Below are positions 27,148-35,591 of a DNA stretch of 64,000 nucleotides, piece by piece. Each line of letters opens with the position of its first letter. Position 1 is the stretch's first letter. The stretch is from positions 1 through 64,000 of the forward strand of contig CACYTH010000021.1 in assembly GCA_902777325.1 (NCBI GenBank), written 5' to 3'. This DNA is from an uncultured Coriobacteriaceae bacterium. GTDB taxonomy: Bacteria > Actinomycetota > Coriobacteriia > Coriobacteriales > Atopobiaceae. A model generated the notes under the pieces. It saw nothing but the letters and a program-made list of their open reading frames with translations, searched no databases and was not told the origin of the DNA. The position numbers were made by a program, and so were the translations under genes.

Positions 27148-28334
27148 TGGCCCCCGCACCCGCACCCATCCCCAAGGCCCTGAGGGCCCTTGACGACCAG
27201 CCGGCCGTGCGCGACTTTCTCGCCCGTGCCTATGCTGACGGACGGCTCTCGCACGCCTACCTCTTCCTCGGTGCGCCTGGCTCCGGCAAGACCGAGGCCG
27301 CGCTCGCACTGGCCCAGCTCATCGTGTGTCCCAATGGGGGCTGTGGCAACTGCGACGAGTGCAGGCGCGTGCGCCATCGCACCCATCCCGACGTGCGCGT
27401 CGTAGAGCCCGAGAGCGCGTCGGGCTACCTGGTCGAGCAGGTGCGCGAGCTGATCGAGGACATCCCGCTCGCGCCGGTGCGCGGCTCGGCAAAGGTCTAC
27501 ATCCTCACAAACGTGGGGCTCCTGCGTCGCGAGGCGGCAAACGCCCTGCTCAAAACCATAGAGGAGCCACCACGTGGCGTAAGCTTCATACTCATCGGCC
27601 GCACGGTCGACTCCATCCTGCCCACCATCGTGTCGCGCTGCCAGCGCGTGCCCTTCAAGATCATGTCTCCCGGCATGGCCGTGCGCAACGTGGAGCGCAA
27701 GGTTGGGGCAAACGAGGTCGAGGCCCGCATCGCCCTTGCCGTGGCTGGTACGCCCGAGCGCGCGAGCGAGTTCCTTCAGTCGTCCAATCGCCGCCAAGTG
27801 CGCAGGCTCATGGTGCGCACGATCGTCGAGCTCGCCCGCGATGACGAGTGGGACGTGCTCTGCTCGGCGCGTGCGCTGGTGGAGGCGGTCTGGGTGGCTG
27901 TGGGCCGTCCCGTCGCAAAGGGCCGCGGCAAGGCCAAGGACGACCCCGTAAAGCGGGCTCTCGAGGAGCGCATCGCCGGTCAGGAAGACTACCTGTCTCG
28001 CGGAGCAATCACGCAGATTGAGAAGACGGTGAAGCGCGAGCTTACCGCCCGAGAGCGTTCGGGTATGATGGAGGCACTCGCAGTTGCCGAGTCGCTCATC
28101 CGTGATGTGCTTACGCTCTGCGAGGATATACCCACGCCCATCGTCAATCAGGATGTCGCCGATGCCGTAGAGCGCATTGCCGCAGGCACCTGCACCGGCG
28201 GTGCGGTGCGGGCGCTCGAGGCCGTGGCGCGCGCCGCCGACGACATCGCGCACAACGTGAACCCACAGCTGGCCTTTGAGGTCATGCTTTTGCGTGTCAA
28301 GGAGGCACTCGCATGCCCACCGTCATCCCGGTGA
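27147..28334 (+). CDS. holB: DNA polymerase III subunit delta'
   Basis: Clamp-loader subunit, an AAA+ protein of 395 residues. LFLGAPGSGKTEAALALAQ is the P-loop-like region; the zinc module CPNGGCGNCDEC follows. ALLKTIEEPP and the SRCQRVPF sensor/arginine-finger segment identify delta'. The C-terminal half has a basic insert (AKGRGKAKDDPVKR) before the oligomerisation domain. Its 3' end overlaps the next gene by 22 bases, so tmk, holB and ricT are tightly coupled. Confidence 0.92.
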   Translation: MAPAPAPIPKALRALDDQPAVRDFLARAYADGRLSHAYLFLGAPGSGKTEAALALAQLIVCPNGGCGNCDECRRVRHRTHPDVRVVEPESASGYLVEQVRELIEDIPLAPVRGSAKVYILTNVGLLRREAANALLKTIEEPPRGVSFILIGRTVDSILPTIVSRCQRVPFKIMSPGMAVRNVERKVGANEVEARIALAVAGTPERASEFLQSSNRRQVRRLMVRTIVELARDDEWDVLCSARALVEAVWVAVGRPVAKGRGKAKDDPVKRALEERIAGQEDYLSRGAITQIEKTVKRELTARERSGMMEALAVAESLIRDVLTLCEDIPTPIVNQDVADAVERIAAGTCTGGAVRALEAVARAADDIAHNVNPQLAFEVMLLRVKEALACPPSSR

Positions 28335-29902
28335 AGTTCAAATATGCCGCGCGCGACCTTTGGTTTGACCCACAGGACACCGGCGCACAAGAGGGGGACC
28401 ACGTCATCTGCTCCACCGAGCGGGGTGACGAGATAGGTCTGGCCACCATGGACGCCATCGAGATGGACGATGAGCGCCTGCATGACACCATCGGCGACGC
28501 CACGCTCAAGCCGGTGCTGCGCATTGCCGACGATGACGACCTCGACCGTGCCGAGGAGCTTGCCGAGCGCGGTGACGAGGCGTTTCCGGTGTTCCGCCGT
28601 CTGGTCGCCGAGTCCGGCCTGGACATGAAGCCCGTCGGCGTCGAGTTCATCTTTGGCGGCGGCAAGGCCGTGTGCTACTTCTCCGCCGAGGAGCGCGTGG
28701 ACTTCAGGCAGCTCGTCCGCGACCTCTCGCACGAGCTGCATGAGCGCATCGACATGCGCCAGATCGGCGTGCGCGAGGAGGCGGCCATCATTGGCGGCTT
28801 TGCCCACTGCGGCCAGGAGCTCTGCTGTGCCCGCTTTGGCAAGCAGTTCGAGCCCGTGTCCATCCGCATGGCCAAGGAGCAGGACCTCCCGCTCAACTCC
28901 GCCAAGATCAGCGGCGCATGCGGGCGACTGATGTGCTGCCTGCGCTACGAGTTCGAGGCATACCGCGACTTCAAGAGCCGCGCACCCAAGCGCAATGCCG
29001 TGATCGAGACGCCGCTCGGCAAGGGCAAGATCATCGAGTACGACACGCCCAAGGAGCAGATCTGCCTGCGCCTGGAGAACGGCAAGCAGGTGCGTGTGGC
29101 CCTCGCCGACATGGAGGCCTCCGAGGCCGCCGTCAAGAAGTCCGAGGAGCTCAACTGCCCCTGTCGTCCCGACACGGTGACGCGCGCCGCGCTGGACAAG
29201 CTCGAGTCGCCCGAGATCAAAATGGCCCTGGCCGAGCTTGACCGTCAGATGGGCATCGTCCCCGACGAGGGCTTCGACGAGTCGGACATCTTTGTCGAGA
29301 CCAAGCCGCGCCGCAGGCGTCGCAAGTCGTCTGGCGAGAGCCAGGAGGCTGCGTCCTCCCAGAAGCCCGCGCGTGCCGCAGAGAAGAAGGAGGCCGCCTC
29401 GAGCGAGCCTACCGCAGGCAAGTCGCGCCGCCGTCGCCGCAAGACGGAGGGCGAGGCCACGGCAGCGTCCGTGCGTACCGAAGGCACGCCCACCGAGGAT
29501 GACGCCGCCCCCGCTCCGAGCACGCGCCGCCGCAGGCGCCACCATGTGAGCTCGGGCGAGCAGACGGGCGCCTCGCACGCCCAGGCGCAGGATCAGGCAT
29601 CCGGCCAGGAGACACAGGCGGAGCGTCCGCGTGGCATGCAGCCCAAGCGCCGCCGTCGTCCGGGCGACCGCGGGGGAGCGGCTGCGCAGCAGGCCGAGCA
29701 GGCTCCCAAGAAGAAGTCTGCGCCCAAGCACAAGGCACCGGCTCCGCAGAAGGCCAAGCAGCAGCCAAAGGATGTCGCAGCGCAGGCTGACGGCCAGCAG
29801 CCCAAGCCCAAGCGTCGCCGCCGCCATCGCGGTGGTCGCGGCAGGGGCAAGGGTGCCCAGGGCGAGGCTGGCACCCAGACGCCCTCGCCGTCGGGTGAGT
29901 AA
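28313..29902 (+). CDS. ricT: RicT (YaaT)-type PSP1-domain protein with long basic tail
   Basis: PSP1-domain protein equivalent to RicT/YaaT. In Bacillus, RicT joins RicA and RicF in a complex carrying iron-sulfur clusters that governs RNase Y-dependent RNA processing and several phosphorelays. The core (residues about 1-280) contains the conserved cysteines CGQELCCARFG and GACGRLMCCLRYEFE. The remaining 250 residues are a low-complexity tail of Arg/Lys clusters (RRRRRK, RRRRH types) alternating with Ala/Glu/Gln, absent from RicT of Bacillus; it could bind RNA or ribosomes. No ricA or ricF is seen in the window. Its start lies inside the end of holB. Confidence 0.85.
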   Translation: MPTVIPVKFKYAARDLWFDPQDTGAQEGDHVICSTERGDEIGLATMDAIEMDDERLHDTIGDATLKPVLRIADDDDLDRAEELAERGDEAFPVFRRLVAESGLDMKPVGVEFIFGGGKAVCYFSAEERVDFRQLVRDLSHELHERIDMRQIGVREEAAIIGGFAHCGQELCCARFGKQFEPVSIRMAKEQDLPLNSAKISGACGRLMCCLRYEFEAYRDFKSRAPKRNAVIETPLGKGKIIEYDTPKEQICLRLENGKQVRVALADMEASEAAVKKSEELNCPCRPDTVTRAALDKLESPEIKMALAELDRQMGIVPDEGFDESDIFVETKPRRRRRKSSGESQEAASSQKPARAAEKKEAASSEPTAGKSRRRRRKTEGEATAASVRTEGTPTEDDAAPAPSTRRRRRHHVSSGEQTGASHAQAQDQASGQETQAERPRGMQPKRRRRPGDRGGAAAQQAEQAPKKKSAPKHKAPAPQKAKQQPKDVAAQADGQQPKPKRRRRHRGGRGRGKGAQGEAGTQTPSPSGE

Positions 29903-29912
29903 CGCATACAGA

Positions 29913-29949
29913 CCAATGCGGCGCCGCAAGGCGCCGCATTGGTTTTTCT
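29913..29949 (+). terminator. Intrinsic terminator after ricT
   Basis: A 13-bp perfect stem (29913-29925 with 29930-29942, loop gcaa) is followed by TTTTTCTTT. It ends the topoisomerase-tmk-holB-ricT transcript ten bases past the stop codon. Confidence 0.92.
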
Positions 29950-29976
29950 TTCGTCCTCATGCGCTGAGGTGAGTGG

Positions 29977-30040
29977 GGCCAGAGACGGCAGCTCCAAAGC
30001 GACTGTGTACTTTGGAGCGCTGGAGCTGCCGTCTCTGGCC
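29977..30040. repeat. 20-bp intergenic hairpin with an alternative inner stem
   Basis: 29977-29996 and 30021-30040 are exact reverse complements (stem starting ggccagagacgg). Inside the 24-base loop, 30010-30018 (ctttggagc) is also complementary to 29991-29999. Two mutually exclusive foldings therefore share part of the left arm. It lies between the ricT terminator and the convergent SDR gene and has no T tract. Confidence 0.85.
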
Positions 30041-30068
30041 AAGTCCGTGCAATCCTACGCGCGAACCC

Positions 30069-30845
30069 TTACATGCACGTGTATCCGCCGTCGACGGGCA
30101 GCTGCACGCCCGTGACGTAGGAGCTCGCCGGGCTGGCCAGGAAGATGGCCGCGGTGTCGAGCTCGCCCTCGTTGCCGTAGCGCTCCTCGGGAATCATGGT
30201 CTTGGCGTTGGCCTGGAAGAAGTCGCTGTCGAGCGTCTCGCGCGTGAGCGGGGTGTAGAAGTAACCCGGGCAGATGGAGTTGACGGTGATGCCGTACTTG
30301 CCCCACTCGGCGGCGAGCGCGCGGGTGAGGTTGACGACACCGCCCTTGGCCGCGTGGTACGGCGCGGAGCCGGCGACCTTGTTGCCCACCAGGCCGTACA
30401 TCGAGGCAATGTTGATGATGCGGCCGTACTTGGCGGGGATCATGGCCTGCTTGGCGCACGCACGAGCGACCTTGAAGGTGCCGAAGAGGTCGATCTGCAT
30501 CTCGCCGTTGAACTGGTCGTCGGTGATGTCCTCGGCGGGGGCCACCGCGCCGGTGCCGGCGTTGTTGATGAGGATGTCGATGCGGCCGAAGTGCTCGAGG
30601 ACCTGGGCCACGGCGGCGTTGACGTTGTCGGTGTCGGTGATGTCGCAGCGGATGGCCAGCGTCTCGACGCCGAACTCCTCGGCGATCTGGGCGGCGACCT
30701 CGTCGATCTGCTGCTGGCGGCGGGCCATCACGACGATGTTGCAGCCCTGGCTGGCGAGCGCCTTGGCCATCTGAACGCCGAGTCCGCCCGAGGCGCCGGT
30801 GACGATGGCGACCTGTCCGGTGAGGTCGAAGTAGTTGCGGTTCAT
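30069..30845 (-). CDS. Short-chain dehydrogenase/reductase
   Basis: Classical SDR of 258 residues that uses NAD(P)H to reduce a carbonyl or oxidise an alcohol. The cofactor motif TGASGGLG is at residues 16-23, NNAG follows at about 94-97, and the catalytic YHAAK (Tyr-x-x-x-Lys) follows a serine in NIASMYG. The end LPVDGGYTCM is typical. Arg-rich residues after the second strand (VMARRQQQ) suggest an NADPH preference. It looks most like gluconate 5-dehydrogenase or 3-ketoacyl reductase relatives, and the substrate is not decidable. It is divergent from the GH5-like gene. Confidence 0.88.
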   Translation of the reverse strand: MNRNYFDLTGQVAIVTGASGGLGVQMAKALASQGCNIVVMARRQQQIDEVAAQIAEEFGVETLAIRCDITDTDNVNAAVAQVLEHFGRIDILINNAGTGAVAPAEDITDDQFNGEMQIDLFGTFKVARACAKQAMIPAKYGRIINIASMYGLVGNKVAGSAPYHAAKGGVVNLTRALAAEWGKYGITVNSICPGYFYTPLTRETLDSDFFQANAKTMIPEERYGNEGELDTAAIFLASPASSYVTGVQLPVDGGYTCM

Positions 30846-31056
30846 GCGAAACCCCCTTTGGCTGTGATGCCGTATGAATGGAATGACAAGACAAATGCTA
30901 TCCCTTTTGTCATATGGGACACAAACTCCCTCGGAGAAAGCGTGCCTCTCCTTTGTCTCAAACCGCTGGCCCGAGAATATGCCTCTGGCTCAATAGCGTC
31001 GGAATCGCGGCGTATACTGAAACCTGAAGTCGTGGTGCTACGTGATGGGATAAAAG

Positions 31057-32100
31057 ATGCAGGTACGAGCCTTTCATGGGGTTAATCTCGCGGGCTGGCT
31101 GACGCTCGAGTCCTGGGTGACGCCTGAGCTCTTTGCCGATTCCGGTGCGCTTGACGAGCCAACGCTTATCTCGCAGCTTGGCCGCAAGCGCTATGCCACT
31201 CTGGTCAGCCAGCATCGCAAGGACTTCATGTCGCAGGCGGACTTCACGCGCATCGCCTCGCGCGGCTTCAATGCGGTGCGCCTGCCGGTCCCGTGGTACG
31301 TCTTTGGCCGCCGTGGCCCTGACTGCGGGCCGTACATCGGTTGCCTGAGCCACGTTGACCACGCCTTCGACTGGGCCGAGGAGGTGGGCCTCAGCCTGCT
31401 TCTGGTGCTGGCCGTCTCCCCGGGCAATCCCAACGAGGCCGCCTCGCTCATCCGCGACCAGGCGGACTTCACGGAGTTCCGCAAAGACCTGCTGCAGGTC
31501 ATCGCAGCCCTCTCCAAGCGCTACGCCTCGCGCGTGGGCTTCCTGGGGCTCGAGGTCGCCGACGATCCCGTCGTGCAGGTCAGGAGAGGCATGCGCTTTA
31601 GCGATGGGGTCCCGCAGCACTCGCTGCGCAACTACTATCGCGACGCCTACGACGTCGTCCGCAGCAACGCCGGCGACGACGTGCTGGTGGTCATTCCCGA
31701 CGCCGGGCGCCCCGGCCTGTGGCGCAAGTTCATGGCGGGCGACTCCTACCAGGGCGTTTGGCTCGACTGTCACCTGTTCCACCACACCGACCACGTCGAC
31801 GCGGCCGGCCCCTCTGCCGTGCGCACACTCGTCGATCGTTCGCGGCGTTCGATCGCACGGGCAGCCAAGAGCGGCCTTCCGGTCATGGTGGGCAAGTGGT
31901 CGGCGTCGCTGCCCTATGCGGAAAGCATGATGACACCCGAGGGGCAGATTGCCCTGGCGCGCGTCTACGTGTCCGAGCAGCTCTCCGCGTTCTCCGACTG
32001 CCCTGGTTGGTTCTTCCAGACATGGAAGACCTCAGGCCGTCTCGTGGGGTGGGACGCCCGCGTGGCGCTTGCCACCTTCGAGCGAAGGATGCTCGACTGA
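31057..32100 (+). CDS. GH5-like cytosolic protein lacking both catalytic glutamates
   Basis: 347 residues with the fold signatures of the exo-beta-1,3-glucanase branch of glycoside hydrolase family 5: HGVNLAGWLTLESWVTPELF, the DF..IASRGFNAVRLPV segment, and WFFQTWK. There is no signal peptide, so the protein should be cytosolic. In active relatives the acid/base sits in an LNEP motif and the nucleophile in VGEWS. Here these read ADDP (Asp169-Asp170) and VGKWS (Lys280), and the usual DLHGAPG loop is LAVSPGN. Hydrolysis by the normal mechanism is therefore unlikely; a binding or regulatory role is possible. It overlaps rsmI by one base (TGATG). A TATACT box lies at 31013-31018. Confidence 0.82.
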   Translation: MQVRAFHGVNLAGWLTLESWVTPELFADSGALDEPTLISQLGRKRYATLVSQHRKDFMSQADFTRIASRGFNAVRLPVPWYVFGRRGPDCGPYIGCLSHVDHAFDWAEEVGLSLLLVLAVSPGNPNEAASLIRDQADFTEFRKDLLQVIAALSKRYASRVGFLGLEVADDPVVQVRRGMRFSDGVPQHSLRNYYRDAYDVVRSNAGDDVLVVIPDAGRPGLWRKFMAGDSYQGVWLDCHLFHHTDHVDAAGPSAVRTLVDRSRRSIARAAKSGLPVMVGKWSASLPYAESMMTPEGQIALARVYVSEQLSAFSDCPGWFFQTWKTSGRLVGWDARVALATFERRMLD

Positions 32101-32948
32101 TGGCGGCGGGGGAGGGCCTGCTCTCGGTTGTGGGCACGCCAATCGGAAACCTCTCTGACGTGTCGCCGCGCGTGATAGAGACGCTGCGGTCATCCGACGT
32201 GATCCTGTGCGAGGACACGCGCGTGACGGCGCGCCTGCTCGCCGCCTTCGACATTCACGTGGCGCTGCAGCGCGCCGACGAGAACGTCCTCGCCCGCAAG
32301 GTTGCCGCAGCGCTCGAACGCATTGCAGCCGGCGAGCACCTCTCGTTTGTCTCCGACGCGGGCATGCCCGGCGTCTCCGACCCTGGCCAGCGCCTAGTCG
32401 ACGGCGCCCTCGACGCGGGCCTGCGCGTGGAGGTCATACCTGGTCCGTCTGCGGTCACCTGTGCACTGGTGGCCTCGGGCCTGCCGATGGAGCACTTCTT
32501 CTTCGAGGGGTTCCTGCCGCGCAAGCACGGCGCCATCGTCTCGCGCCTGCAGGAGCTGGCCGCCATACCCGGTGCCCTGGTCGTCTACGAGTCCCCACAC
32601 CGCGTGGCGGCAACGCTCAGGGCGGTGGCCGAGGTCTTTCCGCTGCGTAGGGTGGCGCTCGTGCGCGAGCTGACCAAGCTGCACGAGGAGGCCGTGCGCG
32701 ACCTCGCGCCGCAGCTTGCCGAGTGCATCGCCGAGCGTGGCGAGCTCAAGGGCGAGTGCGTGATCGTGATCGAGGGCCCGGTGGAGGGCGAGGCGGCGGC
32801 AGCACCGGCCGATGCCCCCTCGCTCGATGAGGCCATAGCGCAGGGCCTGGCTGCCGGCGAGTCCAAGTCGCGCCTGGCCAAGCGTCTTGCGCGCGAGCTG
32901 GGCATGGCGCGCTCCGAGGTCTACGACCGCATTGTCGAGCTTGCCTGA
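32100..32948 (+). CDS. rsmI: 16S rRNA (cytidine-1402-2'-O)-methyltransferase RsmI
   Basis: SAM-dependent methyltransferase that modifies C1402 of the ribosomal P site. The 282-residue protein carries the tetrapyrrole-methylase fold motifs VGTPIGNLSDVSPRVIETL, LCEDTRVTARLL, SDAGMPGVSDPGQRLV and EVIPGPSAV. The C-terminal extension ends in the conserved KSRLAKRLARELGMARSEVY segment. It starts within the stop codon of the GH5-like gene and is followed by metG after 73 bases, a common neighbourhood. Confidence 0.94.
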   Translation: MAAGEGLLSVVGTPIGNLSDVSPRVIETLRSSDVILCEDTRVTARLLAAFDIHVALQRADENVLARKVAAALERIAAGEHLSFVSDAGMPGVSDPGQRLVDGALDAGLRVEVIPGPSAVTCALVASGLPMEHFFFEGFLPRKHGAIVSRLQELAAIPGALVVYESPHRVAATLRAVAEVFPLRRVALVRELTKLHEEAVRDLAPQLAECIAERGELKGECVIVIEGPVEGEAAAAPADAPSLDEAIAQGLAAGESKSRLAKRLARELGMARSEVYDRIVELA

Positions 32949-33021
32949 CGCTTCTCCCTGCAGACTGCACCTGTCATGTGTACAATAGACAGGTTGCAAC
33001 CTTCGTCATCAGGAGGAGCCC

Positions 33022-34610
33022 ATGGCAGACAAGCCCAGCTTCTACATCACCACCCCCATCTACTACGTCAATGCCGCCCCGCACCTGGGCACCGCATACT
33101 GCACCATCCTGTGCGACGTGATGGCCCGCTACAAGCGCGCCACCGGCTACGACGTCAAGTTCCTCACCGGTCTCGACGAGCACGGCGAGAAGGTCCAGCA
33201 GGCAGCTGAAGCCCACGACATGACCCCGCAGGCCTGGTGCGACAGCCTTGCCCCCGCCTTCCACGAGATCTGGAACACCCTCGAGATCAGCAACGACGAC
33301 TTCATCCGCACCACCGAGCAGCGCCAGATCGACGCCGTACAGCACCTCTGGGAGCTCATGAAGGAGTCCGGCTACATCTACAAGGGCAGCTACGACGGCT
33401 GGTACTGCGTGCCCGAGGAGACCTACTTCACCGAGACGCAGGTCACCAAGGCCGACGAGGAGCGCCACACCGAGGGCCAGGCCCCGACTGCGGCCGTCCG
33501 CTGGAGCGCGTCCAGGAGGAGAGCTGGTTCTTCAAGCTTTCCGCCTTCCAGGACAAGCTGCTCGCCCTCTATGACGAGCACCCCGAGTTCGTCATGCCCG
33601 ACTTCCGCATGCGCGAGGTGCGCACCTTCGTCGAGGGCGGCCTGCGTGACATCTCCGTCAGCCGCACCAGCTTCGACTGGGGCATCCCCGTGCCCTTCGA
33701 CGACGGGCACGTCACCTACGTGTGGTTTGACGCGCTGCTCAACTACGCGACGGCCGTGGGCTTCGGCAATCCCGACATGGCCGACGAGTACGCGCACCGC
33801 TGGCCCGCGCAGTTCCACGTGGTGGGCAAGGACATCATCCGCTTCCATTGCGTCATCTGGCCTGCCATGCTCATGGCCATCGGCGAGTCCCTGCCCGAGC
33901 ACGTCTTTGCGCACGGCTTCCTCATGGTGCGCGACGACGAGAGCGGCAAGAACGTCAAGATGTCCAAGAGCCTGGGCAACGCCATCGCCCCGCAGGACGT
34001 CATCGACCTGCTCGGCGTGGAGGGCTACCGCTACTACTTCATGACCGACTGCGTGCCGGGCGAGGACGGTGGCATCTCCTACGGCCGCATGGAGCAGGTC
34101 TACAACGCCGACCTGGCCAACAGCTGGGGCAACCTGGTCTCCCGCTCGCTCAACATGAGCGCCAAGTACTTTGACGGCAAGACGCCCGAGCTGCCCGAGG
34201 GCTGGGCTGGCACCGACAACCCCCTGCGCACCATTGCGGAGGGCATCGCCGAGCGCTACTGCGCGCATATGGACCGCGTGGAGTACGTGCAGGCCAAGGA
34301 CCAGATCATGGAGCTGGTCCACGCCGCCAACCACTACATCGAGGACTCCACCCCCTGGGCCGTGGCCAAGGACCCGGAGCGCGCCGACGAGCTGGCAACC
34401 ATCATCGCCAACCTGCTCGAGACCATCCGCATCTGCGCTCACCTGCTCGAGCCCTTCATGCCCGTGACCTCCGTCGAGGTCCTGCGCCGCATGTCGCTCG
34501 AGGACGAGGCGGACACCGACGACCTCGTGTCCGCATGCGCCTGGGGTGGCCTCAAGGGCGGGCTGCCGGTTACCAAGGGCAGCGCGCTGTTCCCGCGTCT
34601 GCAGAAGTAG
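33022..34610 (+). pseudogene. metG: Methionyl-tRNA synthetase, interrupted by a frameshift
   Basis: Class I aminoacyl-tRNA synthetase that charges tRNA-Met. The first frame runs from ATG 33022 (AGGAGG upstream) through FYITTPIYYVNAAPHLGTAY with HLGTA as the HIGH equivalent. It stays in register to about 33480 (EERHTEGQA). The rest (PDCGRPLERVQEESWFFKLS, KMSKSLGN, C-terminal anticodon domain) is in the frame one base back, so one base (or four, seven, ten) is missing near 33481-33486. Relatives read roughly P-x-C-P-D-C-G here, so the first cysteine of a zinc pair is lost as well. metG is normally essential, so an assembly error or a second copy is more likely than a true loss. TACAAT at 32981-32986 may be its -10. 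Confidence 0.88.
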
Positions 34611-34629
34611 ACACCCTCTCAACCGCCTG

Positions 34630-34672
34630 GGCGCCCCCTTGTGAAACGTGCGAAGCAAGGGGGCGCCTCCTT
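34630..34672 (+). terminator. Hairpin terminator after metG
   Basis: A 12-bp perfect stem (34630-34641 with 34656-34667) encloses a 14-base loop and is followed by the weakly T-rich TCCTTCT. It separates metG from ksgA. Confidence 0.65.
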
Positions 34673-34690
34673 CTACGAGGAGGTCGCACC

Positions 34691-35590
34691 GTGTACTCCT
34701 GGCTGGCAAACCCGCGTGAGACCCGCGCGACGCTCGAGGCGTTTGGCCTGGCGACGAAGCACCACCTGGGGCAGAACTTCATGGTCAACGACGCTGTCAT
34801 CGGCAAGATTCTCGATCTGGCAGAGCTTGCGGACGACGACGTGGTGTTTGAGGTCGGCCCTGGCATCGGAACGCTGACGGTGGCGTTGCTGCCACGCGCC
34901 GGGGCGGTCGTCTCGGTGGAGGCAGACCGGTCCCTGGAGACGGTGCTGGCCCAGACCTGCGCGCGCGACTCCGAGCGCTTTGCCCTGGTCATGGGCGATG
35001 CGCTGCGTGCGGACGAGGGCGTGCTGGTCGATGCCGTGCGCTCGCTGCGCATAGAGGGCCTTGACCCGCATCCCACCAAGCTCGTGTCAAACCTGCCGTA
35101 CCAGGTGGCTGCGACGCTGGTGCTCAAGACCTTCGAGCAGATGCCGTCGGTGCGTCGCATGGTGGTGATGGTGCAGGCAGAGGTAGCCGACCGCATGGCT
35201 GCCACCCCTGGCAGCAAGGCCTACGGCGGGTACACGGCAAAGCTTGCGCTCTATGCGCGGCCGACCGGTCGCTTTGAGGTGGGGCCGGGCAACTTCATGC
35301 CCGCGCCGCACGTCGACTCGGCCGTCATCAGGCTGGACCGCGCCCCAATGGCGGACGTCACCGCTGGCGAGCCCCTGACCCAGGCGCAGGCTGCCTGGTG
35401 CGCACAGGTGATCGACGCGGCCTTTGCCCAGCGCCGCAAGACCATCCGTAACTCCATGGGGTCAAACGGCTTCGACAAGGCGGAGCTTGACGCGGCCTTC
35501 GAGCGCACGGGCATCGACGCGCGCACCCGCGCCGAGGCGCTTGCACCGGAGGACTTCGTGCGTCTCGCCGGCGCTCTTGGGTGGCGATAG
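34691..35590 (+). CDS. rsmA: 16S rRNA dimethyladenosine transferase KsgA (RsmA)
   Basis: Dimethylates A1518 and A1519 in the 3' end of 16S rRNA during 30S maturation. The GTG start at 34691 follows GAGGAGG by seven bases and gives 299 residues. Motifs: KHHLGQNFMVND, SAM-binding FEVGPGIGTLTVALL, LVSNLPYQVAATLVLK (the NLPY active-site motif) and MVVMVQAEVADRM. The upstream frame stays open into metG but without a ribosome site. One base separates it from the tatD-like gene. Confidence 0.94.
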   Translation: MYSWLANPRETRATLEAFGLATKHHLGQNFMVNDAVIGKILDLAELADDDVVFEVGPGIGTLTVALLPRAGAVVSVEADRSLETVLAQTCARDSERFALVMGDALRADEGVLVDAVRSLRIEGLDPHPTKLVSNLPYQVAATLVLKTFEQMPSVRRMVVMVQAEVADRMAATPGSKAYGGYTAKLALYARPTGRFEVGPGNFMPAPHVDSAVIRLDRAPMADVTAGEPLTQAQAAWCAQVIDAAFAQRRKTIRNSMGSNGFDKAELDAAFERTGIDARTRAEALAPEDFVRLAGALGWR

Positions 35591-35591
35591 C

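Noticed and set aside
23878-27309. Reverse-strand open frame of about 1143 codons across the topoisomerase and tmk
   Set aside because: Antisense shadow of confidently identified genes, with no ribosome site and no recognisable domain.
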